NCBI RefSeq assembly: GCF_033568475.1
Contig: NC_133121.1
Coordinates: 128,248,375 to 128,312,374 of the forward strand
Direction: 5' to 3'
From: Henckelia pumila
Lineage: Eukaryota; Streptophyta; Magnoliopsida; Lamiales; Gesneriaceae
Length of the DNA: 64,000 nt
The notes beneath the pieces are model-generated. The model searched no databases. It had not been told where the DNA came from and worked only from the letters and a program-made list of their open reading frames with translations. This document shows, in pieces, positions 21,371-35,084 of the stretch. Both the position numbers and the translations under genes were made by a program. How positions within the stretch are numbered: the stretch's first letter is position 1; each line of letters begins with the position of its first letter.

Positions 21371-24300
21371 ATGCCAGTCAAGATTTTCCCACTCAACCTG
21401 CGTTTCTTGCCCGGAGCCATGAAATCGGACGTGGTTCTTCTCAGACACTCCAGGGTCATACCCGTTTTCGCCAGAGTATTCCCTCACAAGCTGAAGCATT
21501 ACATTTCCGCCCGCACTAACATAAAAACCTGCCTCTCACAAATCCAGGTTTCAAACGGTGGTCAATTTGGGGTAAGCAAGTTCTCGACCCGCGCGGCTCA
21601 GGGGATGAAGGCATCAAAGACTTTGATCGAGGATGAGAGCGAGCTCAGCGACTGGGTTAGTGGGTTGAGCTCTAACTCGTTTAAGAAGACCCGAGTGTAC
21701 AGTGATAGCGACAACGACGAGGGTAAGAATTTGAAAAATGAAGGTTACATGAGTAGAGAAAGGAATGGGAAGAGGCCACGGGGGAGTGAATTTGATAAAA
21801 ACTTTGACCGGGAGGGGAGGAACGAAAGAAACTCCACTGGTAGTTTGTTTGCAGGGGGAGGTAAAGGTCGTGATTCTAACAAATTCATGTCGAGAACGGG
21901 AGGGAAGTTTGGGGGGAGGTTGGAGGAGAAGAATAAGAGTGATAGTCGTTTTTCTAGCAAGGGAGATGATTTGGGTTCAAGCCAGAGACGAAAGACAAAT
22001 GAGGGGTTCAGAGAGAAAAGGCCAGAAATGCGAAATGGGAGGGGAGAAGGGAGGTTTAGGGGGCCGTTTGATGAGAAAAGTAAAGATAGTGAGTCTCTGT
22101 TTGGCAGGGGAAGGGATTCAAAAGCTAGTCAAAGGCCTAGGAGTAACGAGGATGGAAGAGTGCAAGATAAATGGAACGGAAGGAGTGGAGGTGGTGATCG
22201 TGGCGATTTTGCAATGAGGAGAGAAGGGAGAGTGCAAGGTACATTGGATGGAAGGAGTGGAAGTGGTGATCGTGGGAATTTTGCAATGAGGAGAGAAGGG
22301 AGAGTGCAAGGTACACGGAATGGAAGGAGTGGAGGTGGTGATCGTGAGAATTTTGCTACGAGGAGGGAAGGGAGGGTGCAAGATACATGGAATGGAAGGA
22401 GTGGAAGTGGTGATTTTGCAGCGAGGAGAGAAGGTGGAGGGGCTGGAAGAAGGGACATGGCTATTGTGGATGATGAGGATGCAGAAGAAGAAGAAGTGGA
22501 AGAAGAAGAGGAGGAGGAGAAGGGCTATAGAAGTTTCAAGGAATTGCTTGATAGTGATGGAGTGGATGATGATGATGATGTTGATGATGAGGAGGAGGAG
22601 GATGACATGGAATTGGCTGAGGAAGAGGATGAAGAAGAAGATAAGGAGTTATCTGACAAAGCAAGTGATTTTTCTGAGTTGCAGCCTAACTCACCTAGAA
22701 GGAGTGATACATATCTAAGTGAAAGCAGGTAAATTTAAAACTTCCACTCTGTATTGACATGAATTAATGGTCTTTGCCTACTGTACTGTACCTATTATGA
22801 GAGCCAAAGGTTTGTGTTTTTAGCCCTCGAAGGATTTGTTAATTTTGCTTTGAAGGATTTGTTATGCCATGTGAACTTCTGTTATTTTATCGAATTCTTC
22901 AACTGCCTACTTATTTTTATGTCATGTAGGTTTGATCAATGTTCCATCTCGCCTTTATCCCTTAAAGGAATTAAAGATGCAGGATTTGAAAAAATGACTC
23001 TGGTGCAGGAGGCAACGCTTCCTGTAATTCTGAAAGGTAGGCATAGAAGCTCTTTAGAGTACTCTGTGGTTGGATTAATGAACCCATGGTACATGTAAGC
23101 TTAGAAAATTTACTGTATATAAGTAGTTTTTATGCTAAAACGGCTACCTCGCTGTCCTATTTATATTTATTATTCTTTGGGACTGTTAAGTTGTTTATGA
23201 TGGTTTGGTTTTCACATGGTGGATTCATGTCACACATATGGATGGAAGATAGAAAATATATGTACGGCCTTTCTTTGCTAAAAACGTTTTGATTTTCAGC
23301 ACTAAGATTAATTTGATTGTTCTCATTAGCATAGCTTTTTCCATGTTAACTTAGTTTTTGTTATAGTCTGAATCCCGTCACTTTTTTATTTGTGTATTTT
23401 GACTGGTGACAATTGATCATAATCAGTGTTTTCTAGGTAAGGATGTGCTGGCCAAGGCAAAAACTGGCACTGGAAAAACTGTAGCATTTTTGGTAAAAAC
23501 CTTTGCCTTTTGCACTATGATTTTCACTTATTGATGACTTATTTTGTTACAGGAGTATCTGACTTGTGTCACTTGTCAAAGGCTTGGGCTTTGTCCTTTG
23601 TGTGTGTATGATTTATCATTTATCACAGCTCTAATGTAGTTTTCCTAGGAGCTACATTTTGAGAATCATCAGAATTCGTGTGTAATTTTACCGTCTTAAG
23701 GTTGTATGGTTAAGACCTTATTGTTAGAGTCTTAGACCATGTGGCCTTTTGCATCTCCATTTTTTGTCGCTGCATTTAATTGTTGAACATGATGCTATTT
23801 TTATGCATGGGCAGTGACTGACTCACCATTAAGTTCATCGTGGCATTTTGAAATTATAGTTAGATAACGGTCTATGATGTAACTAGAACATACCAGGAGC
23901 TACATTTTGAGAATCATCAGAATTTCTGCTTATCTTTACCATCTCAAGGTAGTATGACTAGGAGCTTATTATTAGACCATGTGACCATGTGAGGGGTATT
24001 TTATTATCTAACCTCGGTCAACTATTTTTTTTTTAAAATGACCTTCCGCAGTGTATTTCAAATACACTTGGGGAGGTTAATTTTTTTTTAAAAATGTTTG
24101 ACCGAGTCTATTTTCCCAAATATCCCTGACCTTTTGCATCTCCATTTTTTATCGCATGTATTTAATTGTTGAACATGATGCTATTTGTACGCATGGGCAG
24201 TGATTACCTCACTGTTAAGTTCATTTTGGCATTTTGAAATTATAGTTGGATATCGGTCTATGATGGAACCAGAAGTTGCAATATGTGAGCATCCTTGTAT

Positions 24301-25013
24301 TTGGTATCTAAATTTCAGCTTCCCGCGATTGAAATTGTTTCACAATCACCACCAATTACTCGTGATCAAAAGCGACCTCCGATATTTGTCCTCGTTATAT
24401 GCCCTACTCGGGAGCTTGCAAGTCAGGCTGCTGCGGAGGCCAACACCCTGTTGAAGTATCATCCTTCAGTTGGTGTTCAAGTTGTCATAGGAGGTACAAG
24501 GCTTGCCCTGGAACAAAAACGAATGCAAGCCAATCCATGCCAGGTACCTCAAAATCTTCCAAAAACTTCATATTTTGATTAGATTATAATTATAATATAT
24601 TAAAAATTGGATAATAATGATTAAACATGATATGCATTATATGCAATATATAATCATGCAATATATGCATAAATTAAATGTGGATGACTGAGTTAACTAT
24701 TATGTTTTCATTAGAAAGTGTGTAATGTATTAATAATTAGGGTTTTCTAAAGTCTGTCGACGTCTGACCGCCTATAAAACCGCCTAAGGCAAAGACGGTG
24801 CGGTCGATGGCCGCCTCAGCCGCCATTTAAAAACTGATTTCCCCACAATATCCTATTGATGCTCATTTATATGTCACGTGGTCATGCTCATACGAGTGTA
24901 TCAATGATGATATTTTGCAATTGAGTCATTGAGGGTACTAATTTATGGATATACAGAATCATTTATTTATATTGCTAGTAATAGTACACACAAACAGTTA
25001 AGGTCACTAATTC

Positions 25014-25073
<60 letters not shown>

Positions 25074-27309
25074 TATATAAATTCACTAATATCCGCAGCT
25101 TGTCCACATTCTGCTCTGCTATCTGCGAGTGCATAATATTTTTTATTGTTGGTAATTGGTGTGCTAGTAACTAATTTTATATATTAAATCCAGATTCTTG
25201 TGGCTACGCCTGGAAGACTTAGAGATCACATAGAAAATACTGCAGGGTTTGCGACTCGGCTGATGGGTGTCAAGGTTTTGGTTCTCGACGAAGCTGATCA
25301 TTTGTTAGACATGGGATTCCGCAAAGAAATAGAGAAAATTATAGTTGCTGTTCCAAAACAGCGTCAAACACTTTTGTTTTCTGCCACAATTCCACCAGAG
25401 GTAATTGCCATTTTTTTCTTGCTGTGGTGCAAGTTTAGGGTTGGTATATTCTAAACAACAGTAACGGCTTGACGCAGGTTCGACAAATATGCCATATTGC
25501 TTTAAAAAGAGATCATGAATTTATTAACACAGTTCAAGAAGGGAGTGAAGATACACATGCGCAGGTAAACTTATTTAACTTAGTTTTCTTTTATATCTTG
25601 CTGCTTGTCCTTCGGAGCGTCACATTCTTCATAATGTTAAATCTTTCAGGTCCGACAAATGCATCTTGTTGCTCCTCTTGACAAGCATTTTTCACTTCTT
25701 TATGCGTTGCTGAAGTCACATATCGCCGATGATGTAAATTATAAGGTATATATGGTTCATGCACACTTTTTATGGTAATTCGTTGAACTGGACAGACTTT
25801 CATCGCTTCTGCGTGCTTTTCTGAAAGAGCACAACCCTGATCATGTAAAATGTTTGGTACACAAGATTTGTGTAAATTCTAATCTTGTAAATTCTACATT
25901 GGTAATTCATTGATCATTTCTAGGATATTTTAGTTACTTGTGTAACTTAAATCTTGTCCAGGCATCATGTTAATTGAGCTTAAGGGAGAAATGCCCTTAT
26001 ACTTGTGTGTGGAAATTTCTACGAGTAAAAGGAAATAATCTGTACAGTGGTAAAACCAGCAATTTTCACGATACTCAGACAATTCGCGAATGTTGCGGGT
26101 CTGTAAATTGAATTACTGAGAAATGACAGACATTTGCTCAATGGAACTAAAGCAGAGATGATTTGGAGGATTGTGATACTAGAAATATTAGACAGAGAGA
26201 GTTAATCAACTTTTTATAATTTTCACTGTGACGAGTGTTTGTTGATCTGGAATTGTAAATACTATTTCATTTCACCATAACATTCATTATTCTGATCATT
26301 TCCTTGTCTGTATGATCATGGCATGCTGCTTCATGTGCAAAAGATTCTTGTTTTTTGCACAACTGCCATGGTAACGAAGCTTGTTGCTGCGCTTCTTGGT
26401 GAGCTTAGCTTGAATGTCCGGGAAATTCATTCTCGAAAACCTCAAAGTTACAGAACCAGAATCTCTGACGAATTTCGGAAATCAAAGGCTCTTATTTTGG
26501 TAACATCTGACGTGTCTGCGCGCGGAGTAGATTACCCGGATGTAACTCTTGTTGTACAGGTTGGTCAAACTTTATCTTTCTTTTACCAATCATTTAATGC
26601 TTACTAAGAATATTGTTTTCTCTTGCTGAACGACATTACCTTATGTTCTTTAGAATTCAATAATCTGGACCTTATATTGTGCTCAGTGTGCATTAATTGC
26701 CACCTAACTTCACAAGTGAGCTTTACCTGATCTTTTGTACACTTGAACTGTGTAAAAATGACTGATTTTTGTATGTAGATGGGAGTTCCAGCTGACAGAC
26801 AGCAGTATATACACCGATTAGGTCGAACTGGGCGAAAGGGAAAAGAAGGAGAAGGTGTTTTATTATTGGCTCCTTGGGAAGAGTTCTTTTTGTCCAGTGT
26901 TAAGGACTTGCCGATATCGAAGGCATCTGAACCATTGGTTGATCCAGACAACAGAAAAAAGGTAAACACCGACCAACCTCTTAGTAACGCATGAAATAAG
27001 TTTTCATCTTTTCATAAATGATTATTTTTCAAGTAAATTTAGAAGCTCATTTGAGATAAATCTGGTTGCTCATTTTCACAGGTCGAACGTGCATTAGCGC
27101 ATGTAGAGTTGAAGAACAAAGAAGCAGCATATCAAGCGTGGCTTGGTTATTACAACTCAAACAAAAATGTTGGTCGAGACAAATGTAGACTCGTTGAGCT
27201 AGCAAATGAGTTTAGTCGAAGCATGGGGCTCGACAACCCCCCAGCCATTCCTAAGCTGGTCCTTGGCAAAATGGGACTCAAGAATGTACCTGGTTTGCGC
27301 TCTAAGTAG
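21371..27309 (+). CDS. RH26: DEAD-box ATP-dependent RNA helicase (RH26/RH31 type)
   Basis: Ten coding exons with GT..AG borders and preserved frame: 21371-22728, 22930-23036, 23437-23492, 24319-24543, 25194-25400, 25478-25564, 25650-25745, 26344-26559, 26779-26961, 27082-27309, giving 920 residues. An in-frame Met at 21,326 would add 15 residues. Residues 1-450 are a low-complexity, charged, RG-rich extension with a DNA-level tandem repeat and a long Asp/Glu tract. The helicase core follows: motif I AKTGTGKT (496-503), Ia PTRELA (536-541), TPGR (587-590), DEAD (614-617), SAT (645-647), SARGVD (770-775) and HRLGRTGR (796-803). These helicases unwind RNA with ATP. The tail [12 protein letters not shown] fits the plant RH26/25/31 group. 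The exact paralogue is uncertain, and the N-terminus may direct it to an organelle. Confidence 0.93.
22144..22440 (+). repeat. In-frame tandem repeat in helicase exon 1 (unit 66-78 bp)
   Basis: Four units encode variants of [20 protein letters not shown]. Unit lengths are multiples of three, so copy number can change without breaking the frame. The Arg/Gly-rich repeat suggests a flexible RNA-binding or condensate-prone segment, which is inference. Confidence 0.9.
23648..24273 (+). repeat. Duplicated segment in helicase intron 3, second copy with a MITE
   Basis: The stretch starting GGAGCTACATTTTGAGAATC (23,648) recurs at 23,898 and both copies run on to a shared end GAAATTATAGTT..CGGTCTATGATG. 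The second copy is interrupted at about 23,990-24,130 by a small element with CTCGGTCAA.. ends in inverted orientation (near 24,013 and 24,110) and an internal GTGTATTTCAAATACAC palindrome. Confidence 0.8.
25017..25058. repeat. (TA)n microsatellite in helicase intron 4
   Basis: An uninterrupted AT dinucleotide run of about 42 bp between exons 4 and 5. It is far from the splice sites. Confidence 0.95.
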
Positions 27310-28100
27310 TCGACAATCTCATGTTACAAATTTTGTTATACAAATAGAGAGACGTGATGGCAAACACTTCTTTAAGATTTTTGTCCCCAGGAGGATTATT
27401 TGCACAATTCATTGGTTAATTAAGAATTTCGATTTTGAATCTTTTCCTTTTTTATTTCTAAAAAATATCTCACTTGAAAAGGCAGAGAGGGTTCGATTAA
27501 ATTATGTACGTGACTTTTAAAATGGCCGTTGAAGTAAACAGAAAATTCCCAGTAGCCAGCTGCGTCTCGATCACTTTCATGTGGTGTATATTATGTTCAT
27601 CTTAAATTTTGCGACTCCACAGTGTTAACTAACATCTTGATAAAAATCAATTGTGGAAAATAATACAAAGAGAGAGCATAATTCCAAGTACTACAAAAAC
27701 CTGTGGCAAAAAGCAATTCTAAGTGACAAAATTATATTAAGATCTAATTCTAGTTTGATAGAGTTACAATATGTTGGACCTGTGACGGTGGTAAAAAGGA
27801 AAAATATCCGAGCAACTCCAACTCCTTCCTTTGATGCTTCCAGGTTTCAGATGTGCATGTTGGTAAGAGATTGGTTTAGCTATTTTACATACACACGTGT
27901 ACTGAATAGCGTGATCATTCTTGCACGAAACATACACAAAATGAGATACAGCCGGCTCTACTGGGAAAGGAAGCGGTCCGTTCAGCCTTAATTTTCATTC
28001 TCCAAATCATTGTTGACATGAGCCATTGATTTGGGAAAATTCTTACATCTTCCTGGGGGACAAAAAAAAAGAAACGTGTTCATCACAAATCATTCACAAA
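27310..28100. other. Convergent 3' region between helicase and nucleotidyltransferase
   Basis: It holds the 3' untranslated regions of both convergent genes. A 112-codon plus-strand frame (27,653-27,991) shows no recognisable domain and is not called a gene. Confidence 0.6.
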
Positions 28101-31100
28101 TCATTCGACGGGAATATTTTTGAAAATCAAAATGTTCAGAGCGAAAAAAAGTAACCTGTTGCATACTACAGATGATTTAGGTTCACGGGAATACCTGTGA
28201 TGATGAGGGGAAGACGGTTGATCAGGCGATGACCTGTGCTCAGGGCCCCCTTTAAGTCTATTATCCGTCCTGGTTCGACTTCCATCATTTATTTGAGATT
28301 GATCGCCAGGAAAAGCTACTGGACCCAAAGAACCAAACTCAAGTGGTTCAACATGAGAACTATAGCTGGCATTATGATCAAACGGATACAGCATCACCAT
28401 TGGTGGAACAGAAGGTCCATTAGAAACGCCATTGGGATTTGTAGCTGACATGTGATGCACGCTGTAAGCCACACTTTGAGGGCCATTCTGACTAGGATTT
28501 GAGTGCGAAGGGCCATTCTGCGACTGATAAGAAGGGATCGACTCGTGCCTATATGCGTTCCATGACCGCTCAGCACGATTCTCACTAGGACCCAACCGAC
28601 CGGTTCTTGTGTTTGATTTATCAGCTTGATTGCGATTGTGACTGCGGGTAGCAGCTCGTGATTTTGAATTAGCATTCCAGTTACCTTCTCTGTCACCATA
28701 AGTATCATTCCTGTCATGGTTATAATTTCCCCTCCTGGTACCAGATGAATGCCGCTCCCTGACAGAAAGCTTCTGAATAAATGAAAGAAATGTTAAAGTA
28801 TATTTGGAAAATCATTTTGAAGTAACTTTGTAGCCAAAGCAAAACAAGGGCCTAAAGCAAACATATGGGCGTGCTTCTAAATTTTGAGGACAAGACATGC
28901 TATGCTGGTAATCCAAATCATAAAATTTGGCTATTTACACCCACTATTTCAAGTAACTAACCAAACTAGGACAAGTGTCAAGAGTAAGCACTCTGACTCA
29001 GCCCAAGTATGTTAGTTTGTTCATCCTCTCCGTAATGCCATCAGTTTGCTGTTTGACTAGAATGAAAGGTTCTAATCGCTTTCAGCTAACAAGATCATAC
29101 TTTCCAAATTTTCTTGCACACAAGGTGCTGACTATTTCACATTGACGTGTCAAAACTACAGAACTTATCGTGTTTTTGTCAGTTGCATCATTCACTATAG
29201 GCTGCAAATAAAAATATACAAAAGCAAACAAACAAACAACACAATTATTCTTACTGGATTAGGTAGGTAAGTTCCAGTTCCACTGCGATGTCTTGGCATA
29301 TCATCCACGTAATGTTGATATACATGGGGAGGTCTACTAGAAACTGAGTGAAGTGGTGCAATAGGAACCAGACGCTGACCATAACTAGTCATAAGCTGAG
29401 AGAAGATGTTTGTGTTGGTTGAATGCGTTCTGCCAGTGTTATCATAAGGAAACTGACCCTGGAGATAGACAGGAGGGACCATCATTGGTGAAGGATAGAC
29501 CAATGGTGCATGGTACCTTGGATTTTGACAGTATCTTCCAACCTGTAAATTTTGCCAATGGCTAGCAAAGTCGCTGTTAAGAATATCAGACTTTTGCTCA
29601 TCAGAAGTATTCGCCCCTCTCAAAGAACTACAGGAGTTGAAATCCTCTGAATGATCTAATTCCTCTGAAATACAGTTAATCCCAGATTCGCTCTGATCTA
29701 AAGTTTCATCTCCTCCAAAATGGCCACTTGATGGATCAGAACTACCTGTCTCGGGTGGAATATTATATAGTGGAAGCATTGTTAAAAATGGGATTGGCGG
29801 TCCAGTAGGATAGAAGGTAATCAACCCAGAATTATCATTCATTCCCTGCCTCGACCCATTACCTATGAGCATTGGAGCAAAGGGCATGATCGAGTCAGAT
29901 CCACTAGTTTGAGCAACTTCCAAGCCAGGCAGATGATGTCTTGGAATCTGCAAAGTATCTTGCTCAGATCCTGGGTTCCTTTCTACAATTTCATTCTCCA
30001 AATTTAATAAGGTACCCCACTCCCGGTCATAATCCTCAGCCTGATTAGATATATGCTCAGACATATTTTTGCCTTTCCCATGGCTGGCAGATTGATCTGT
30101 AGAAAATACTTTCTTTCCCCGTTTATCTTTTGTGGATTTAGGAGTCTTCACTGATGATCCATCCCAGGAGCTTTCTGAAGAAGTTCTACTTCTCAAAGAA
30201 TTGCTATGAGTTGCTGATGAGAACCGAGAACTTGCTGATCTTTCTTCTGCAAAAAATTCACTACTTCTAATATCCTGATTAACGGAACTATCACTATTTT
30301 CCAGCACTGATCCACGTTTTCCCCTCGCATGCTTATCCTGAACTCTTGTAGCACCACTTACTCGAAATGGAGGAATATATTTTAAACCAGATGACACCTC
30401 CGGTGGTTTATCATCGGATGGGATCGAGTCAAAATTTTTGCCCTCGGGTTCATAATTGCTAGAGGAGCCAATATCTTGCTCGTGCCAGGCATCATTATTG
30501 GCCTCTCTGGAGTTCATTTCTACTAAACCAAAATTTTCATTGCTTTGTTCAACAGAATCTTCAGATGGTAAACTCAGATCAACACCAGGAAAATAAGGGG
30601 TCATTTGGGGTGAAATAAATCCATGAGCAAATTGCATATTTGCAAAAGATGGATCCATAAAAGGAAAATTGGTAGGAGCAAATCCAGGCATATTTCGTTG
30701 AGTGTATCCCATTGAGGCAAGAAAGGATGGAGGAACTTGGAAAGGTGCATGAGGTGATGTTAAATTTAGTGGAAGATGAACTTGGCCGTTGAAACCTTGA
30801 AGCGAAGCAGATGCCATCATGTTCACTATATCTTGTTCTTCTTGGTGCATCACCTGAGCTGTGGGGGTGGATGAAAAATCCTCACTCAACGAATCTAAAC
30901 CAAATTCCTGGTTGTGACTATTTGAATTGCTGTTGGAGTCAGCTGTTGTATCCAGAGTTGGCTGGGCTGCAACATGCCTCACAGAGAGAGAGTCGTCATT
31001 CGAAGAATGACTTTTAGGCCTTGCCACACTTTCAGATCCAATATTCTTTCTCATATTACTATTATCAAGCCTAACAGAAGGGGCATGAGAATTGGCAGTT

Positions 31101-34100
31101 TCTGCTTGTAAACTGCGCTGCACTTGAGACGAGACATCACCATACGCATCAGTGAGCTCGGGACTAGAGCGTGTTCTGGCAAAAAGAAACCGCCCCTGGT
31201 TGTCATTAATAAAATGATTGGCTTTCAGGTCTTTTTGAGCTTTAATATTAACTGCAGCCTGATCAAAAGCTGGGTCTCTTCCAATTCGATCAGTACCTTG
31301 TATGCTGTTCAAATTGAATTGAGTTTTTAAGCTGTGCGTGTGAGAAATAGCAGAAATCTCACTTGTTGGTATCATCGAAGATGAACTTTTTAAATTTTCA
31401 TGGGAAACACCACGGACATTTCCCTGCATCTCTGTCTCAAGGAAAGACTTTTCATTAATCCTTTTCCCACTCAAAATATTCTTAGACTTGTCAAAATTAC
31501 AAAAGCCATCTGGATTTGATAATTTCAAGCGCCATGAATCAGCCCCTGGCGCATCAGGCCGATGACCACTGCCATGCCTTTCCCATGTATTCATAAAGAA
31601 CTGATTTACTTCATAAACTAAGTTCTCTGTCGGGCATTCGAGTAGTCTGGCTAGTCTTTTAGCTCCAAAGGCAAATGCACTTCTTATCCTAAAAGAGTTA
31701 CCTGAGAAAGAAAAGTGATAGATTCATGATTCATAAACACAGAAAAATCTGAGAAATAAATCTCAATAAATTTCAAATGTTATGCCAGAAAAAAATGATT
31801 CTTGCACATTGCAATGAGAACTAGCCATAGTTGAAAGCACACAAAATAAGATGGGTGAATTCCAGGTGGATAAAATTAATGAATTAGCTAAATGAAAAAC
31901 AAATTCCACGGTACAATACACATAATCTAAAACCCTTCTAGCACCCAAGAACAAGCCTCTGCAGGCCAAAAAATTTCAGTAAGCATAAGATAACTACAAA
32001 ATAAAGCAGACAAAGGCAAGAAAACCAAATAGCATTACTGGACAGTGTGATTGTTGGACTGCATTACCAAACAAAGATGAAGAAACACAGCTGTAACAAC
32101 ACTAACCTTTACTTACACTACGTCCAAGATTGTTATTCACGCGCAAAGGATCAACAACATTAAAATGTTTGGAAACAAATGGTTGTCCGTTATTTTCCTG
32201 GCCACCAGGGAATACAGCATACACAGAGCTACAAGCATCAAGAAACAACTTGCTGAGTAGCAATTCTCCGCTGTCCTTTCGAGGAGATTCAGCTGTAAAA
32301 TAGTGGAAGTTACACCTGGCAATTAGGAAACACTAACATATATGGATAGAAGCATATACTAACAATTCAGAGAACTTAATACCAGTTACATCAGGTAGTG
32401 AACTAATTGGTACAGGTCCCCATAAGCTAACGCAAAAACTGTCCCAGTCAAAGTTGCTGAAGAATTCCAGAAAACGATAAAGAACCTGCAAGTTCACATA
32501 CCTTGATTCAGAAGAACACTTGAAAGAAGAAGAAAAAAATAGGAAAGAGATACATGTAAGGGTGAAGTAACCTCAAGGGGTCCATGAAAAGAATTGTTGA
32601 ACACGTGAAAAATGTAAAGAACTAAGGTCTCCAGGGCATAAGTAGATATAAGTCCATGATGAGCACCCAATATACGGCTTTCATAATAGCACCAGGCCTT
32701 GATCAATATGATACTACGCTTGAACAGATGATTCTGATTTATCAGATTATCAACCTGTAAATAAAAACCACAAGTTTCCTTCAGAGAGCTATTTTTTAGC
32801 AGCAAAAAATGATAAATATCATCAAAAGGCATATTCTGAAACATATTCATTAGGTAACAACCCACCTCGTCGAGAAAGCATAATGTACATAACCCACCAA
32901 CTTGATTAAAAGATATGTCCACCACAATATTTTCCACAAGACATTTGATTATCTTCACCTGAAATATATAATCATACAACAAAAAGTGAAAATGACACAG
33001 TTGAAATAGCAACAATCCACTCATCTACAGGCTCCAAACAACTAATTTTGTAAGTTGTCACAAACTTAAAAAGTAAAAGATGGACTGTGATTAGTTACAA
33101 GACTGATTATAAAAATTCAATAAACAATTGTCCATTTGCAAAGAAGGTCTCTACTATGCTTGGAGAATTGAGAGACAAGTAGTAGCACATATAGTTGCTG
33201 CATATGACTGATGTAAGTCCGCAGCAAAATTTTACAAGGGAAGCAAGATGTGTTGAGATGGGAAAATTTGGCAAGATAAGCTATAGATTTTGATGTGCAG
33301 AGCTTGAAACATGATTTTTCAGGAAGTTTTAAATACAGGAAATTGGATACTGACTTCTAGAACCAGCAGGTGGCAGCTTCATGTTGGTGCTTTTATAAAT
33401 GTGATAATCAAATGTGCCAGGAAAAGGCAATAATGAAGCAGATGCATCAGTTGAACATGGTAAGGTAGTTCTTCTTGGGATATACACAAAGCCAAAGATC
33501 GTTGCTTAGAAATTAAAACAACAAATGCATGCTGCTAAAAAAATTCCAAGTACAACAAAATATTTATTTTGAACGAAATGGAGCTGAGGCATCAAAGATG
33601 GCCAATTTTTTTTTTATAAAAAAAGTGGACATAAGTGAAAGAAGACATACTTCTGCTTGGATGTACTGAACCTCCTTCACGTGAAACTCAGCATTCTCGT
33701 TTTTCTCCTCGTTCTCTAACATATCACGCACCTGATTGGCCCATGTATCTTTTAAAACTTGATCATGGCTAAAAGCAGTCAAATCGATGTCTCCATCAGG
33801 TAGATAAGTCTTCAAAGGAACAGAGCCAAATGTACAGACCTGTGGCAAAGTAGAGTCAAATAAATAAATCAACAATTTTATGAGGATCCATCAGCAATAC
33901 AACTCAAATGAAACATAGTTCATAAGAACATAGACTCAACAAAGCAATACCAATGAGCTACACAGAGATAAATGGTAATCATCTCCGAGCTTCATAATAT
34001 GTAATAACAGTAACCAGCAATTCAACCAAAAAGGATTATCTTTCTCATCTCACGGAAGCCACTAAGTATTATCACTACCTCAAATTAAGTTTCTGTGTCT

Positions 34101-34733
34101 CGTGCAACTTTCACAGATTCACTTCTACTAATGTAGTGTTTGAATCATTAGCGTGCATTCTATTTCAGCAGCACATAATGTCAGTTGTCACTCCAACAAA
34201 GATAATTTTACATCGTGAAATGAACCCCAACTATATCAATCCTTTGCCCATCATATGCAAATATTTAACCTTCACGGCTCAAACCAAAATCACTACATCA
34301 CCAATTAAATGAATATCGTTTAACTATCATGAAAAATTTCGAGTTGAACAAGTCTAATCCAAACAATATACCAAATAGAAATGTTTCCATCTTTATGAAA
34401 ATTCAAAAGCTACCATTTTATGCATCCACATTGTAAAGCAATAATTTGAAAAAACACCATCCACTGGCAATACTACAAGAAAACATCTAGAATCATTCTA
34501 AACACCTGGCAGGGGAAACACTTCATAATGAGTCGCTGGACATAATCAGCAACAGCGTTCCGGCGCTCCTCGGACAGCTGATTGGGCTGAATGCACGCAA
34601 TGAGCTCAGTAGTTCTCTCCTCTGCTTTCATCCACCTTTCACTGTCTAGTGCCATCATTATTGGGCCTGCACCAGGCAAAAGCCCATTTGGCAACGGCCC
34701 ACCTGGCTCAGACCATCCCTCATTTTCTCCCAT
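28101..34733 (-). CDS. Nucleotidyltransferase / PAP-OAS1 substrate-binding domain protein
   Basis: Eight coding exons on the minus strand keep frame across GT..AG introns: 34733-34506, 33839-33651, 32958-32866, 32754-32572, 32485-32383, 32292-32107, 31701-29255, 28772-28101, giving 1366 residues. Residues 80-153 form the nucleotidyltransferase core (FGS at 80-82, DGDID at 91-95, third acidic residue D153), followed by a PAP/OAS1 substrate-binding domain (KAWCYYESRILGAHHGLIST; FFMNTWERHGSGHR). The remaining roughly 900 residues are long, Ser/Asn-rich and disordered. It matches the plant family that includes, from memory, Arabidopsis At3g61690. Its substrate is unknown to me. The family resembles non-canonical poly(A)/poly(U) polymerases. 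The last few residues are uncertain: a donor-like site in exon 8 could lead to another terminal exon, though I found none. Confidence 0.9.
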
Positions 34734-35084
34734 AAACTACTACCTTTTCTACACGGTAGCTTATAGCATAAAAAAACAAAACCAAATAATTTCCTTCTTT
34801 GCAACCGAGGAAGAAACCAGCTTTCCTTCAGAACAACCAATAAAAACTCAAATTGCAATCCCCAGAATGTAGGACAATGGGCATATAAAAAAATCCCTAT
34901 GAAGGAAACCAACAGTACAGGCGTCAAGTCTGAAACAACATATACTCTTTAACAATCACAAGATTGGGATAACAATACTAGTTAACACTAATTTGCCAAA
35001 TTTCAATACAGAACTTCTTACGTCCTCAAAAAATATTAACTAAAACACACCCCAGCTAACAAATCGTTGATCAACTAATATGAA

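Noticed and set aside
22118-22458. Antisense Pro/Ser-rich frames opposite helicase exon 1
   Set aside because: Shadows of the repeat-bearing coding exon; the sense frame has clear splice continuity and motifs.
27653-27991. 112-codon frame downstream of the helicase
   Set aside because: No domain; it falls in the 3' region between two convergent genes.
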